Origin: DASYKT01 sp035995185
Lineage (GTDB): Bacteria > Acidobacteriota > Blastocatellia > Pyrinomonadales > Pyrinomonadaceae
Reading direction: 5' to 3'
Assembly: GCA_035995185.1 (NCBI GenBank)
Contig: DASYKT010000012.1
Span: 35,892-99,891 of the forward strand
DNA: 64,000 bases
Shown here: piece by piece, positions 63,835-64,000 of the stretch
Position numbering within the stretch: the first letter of the stretch is position 1
Layout: every line of letters starts with the position of its first letter
Position numbers and translations under genes: made by a program
The notes under the pieces: model-generated
Told to the model about the DNA's origin: nothing
Database searches by the model: none
The model's input: the letters and a program-made list of their open reading frames with translations, nothing else

Positions 63835-64000
63835 CTATTCCACGATATCGGAAACCGTACCGGCTCCGACCGTGCGGCCGCCTTCGCGAATAGCGAAGCG
63901 CAGTCCTTTTTCCATCGCGATCGGAGCGATCAGCTCGATCTCCATCTGGATGTTGTCTCCCGGCATCACCATCTCAACTCCGGCCGGCAGGTGTGCGACA
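63835..64000 (-). CDS. tuf: Elongation factor Tu, C-terminal end (5' part outside the window)
   Basis: Only the last 54 codons are inside the window. They read MVMPGDNIQMEIELIAPIAM, then KGLRFAIREGGRTVGAGTVS, which is the domain 3 end of EF-Tu. The stop TAG is at 63835-63837. EF-Tu delivers aminoacyl-tRNA to the ribosome. Placement upstream of rpmG-trnW-secE-nusG is the standard order. Confidence 0.97.
   Translation of the reverse strand, partial: VAHLPAGVEMVMPGDNIQMEIELIAPIAMEKGLRFAIREGGRTVGAGTVSDIVE

Overview
The window looks like a chromosomal segment of an Acidobacteriota bacterium, most likely class Blastocatellia. This is inferred from three things: a large Oar-type TonB receptor with an N-terminal carboxypeptidase-regulatory-like domain, futalosine-pathway menaquinone genes (mqnA, mqnC), and the general style of the proteins. 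No 16S rRNA is present, so the placement rests on protein recognition only. Overall base composition is moderately GC-rich; two genes (5569-6786 and 18369-19304) are visibly more AT-rich than their neighbours and may be acquired.

Region by region. 1-3.3 kb: an edge-truncated unknown gene, a Lys/Ala/Ser-rich histone H1-like protein, a ferritin-like protein and an ankyrin-repeat lipoprotein. 3.3-8 kb: trpD standing alone, a stand-alone LigD-type 3'-phosphoesterase, an AT-rich nuclease-like gene and an HSL-family esterase. 7.9-17 kb: a mainly minus-strand block with a tight four-gene run (M48 protease, GlcD-like FAD oxidase, methyltransferase, histidine phosphatase), then an alkyltransferase-like protein, an exported alpha/beta hydrolase, a metallo-beta-lactamase-fold protein, a molybdopterin-domain-like protein and a cyclase/formamidase. 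17-23 kb: mqnA and mqnC, with a short membrane peptide, an AT-rich membrane protein, a CHRD/FG-GAP secreted protein and a small Cys-rich secreted protein between them. 24-34 kb: dienelactone hydrolase, SRPBCC, DinB, a fatty acid desaturase, a two-component pair, a PD-(D/E)XK-type protein, a lipoprotein and a thioesterase. 32.4-36.7 kb: two half-ABC exporters with complementary ATP-site defects, predicted to form a heterodimer. 36.8-48 kb: sigma factor and soluble zinc-type anti-sigma factor, ribA, the Oar-like receptor, a TPR protein, an HD phosphohydrolase, a TonB-domain protein, and an OlsB/OlsA-like acyltransferase pair followed by an M13 peptidase.

50.4-64 kb is the conserved transcription/translation block, all on the minus strand. 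In transcription order it is tuf (cut by the window edge), rpmG, tRNA-Trp, secE, nusG, rplK, rplA, rplJ, rplL, rpoB, rpoC, closed by a strong hairpin terminator. Two proteins carry unusual additions: RpoB has an N-terminal insertion with four Cys pairs, and L10 carries a ~140-residue Ala/Glu/Pro-rich tail.

The intergenic spaces are rich in repeats. At least six families of paired palindromes (REPIN/BIME-like, about 70-190 bp) recur in two to four copies, and there is one 331-bp element with 21-bp terminal inverted repeats. Several genes (trpD, mqnC, ribA, perhaps the sigma factor and histidine kinase) have a -10 box placed so that transcription would begin at or next to the start codon, which suggests frequent leaderless mRNAs. 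No CRISPR array, intact insertion sequence, prophage or obvious multi-gene defence island was seen. The best candidates for something undescribed are the palindromic repeat families, the AT-rich orphan genes, and the modified RpoB and L10.
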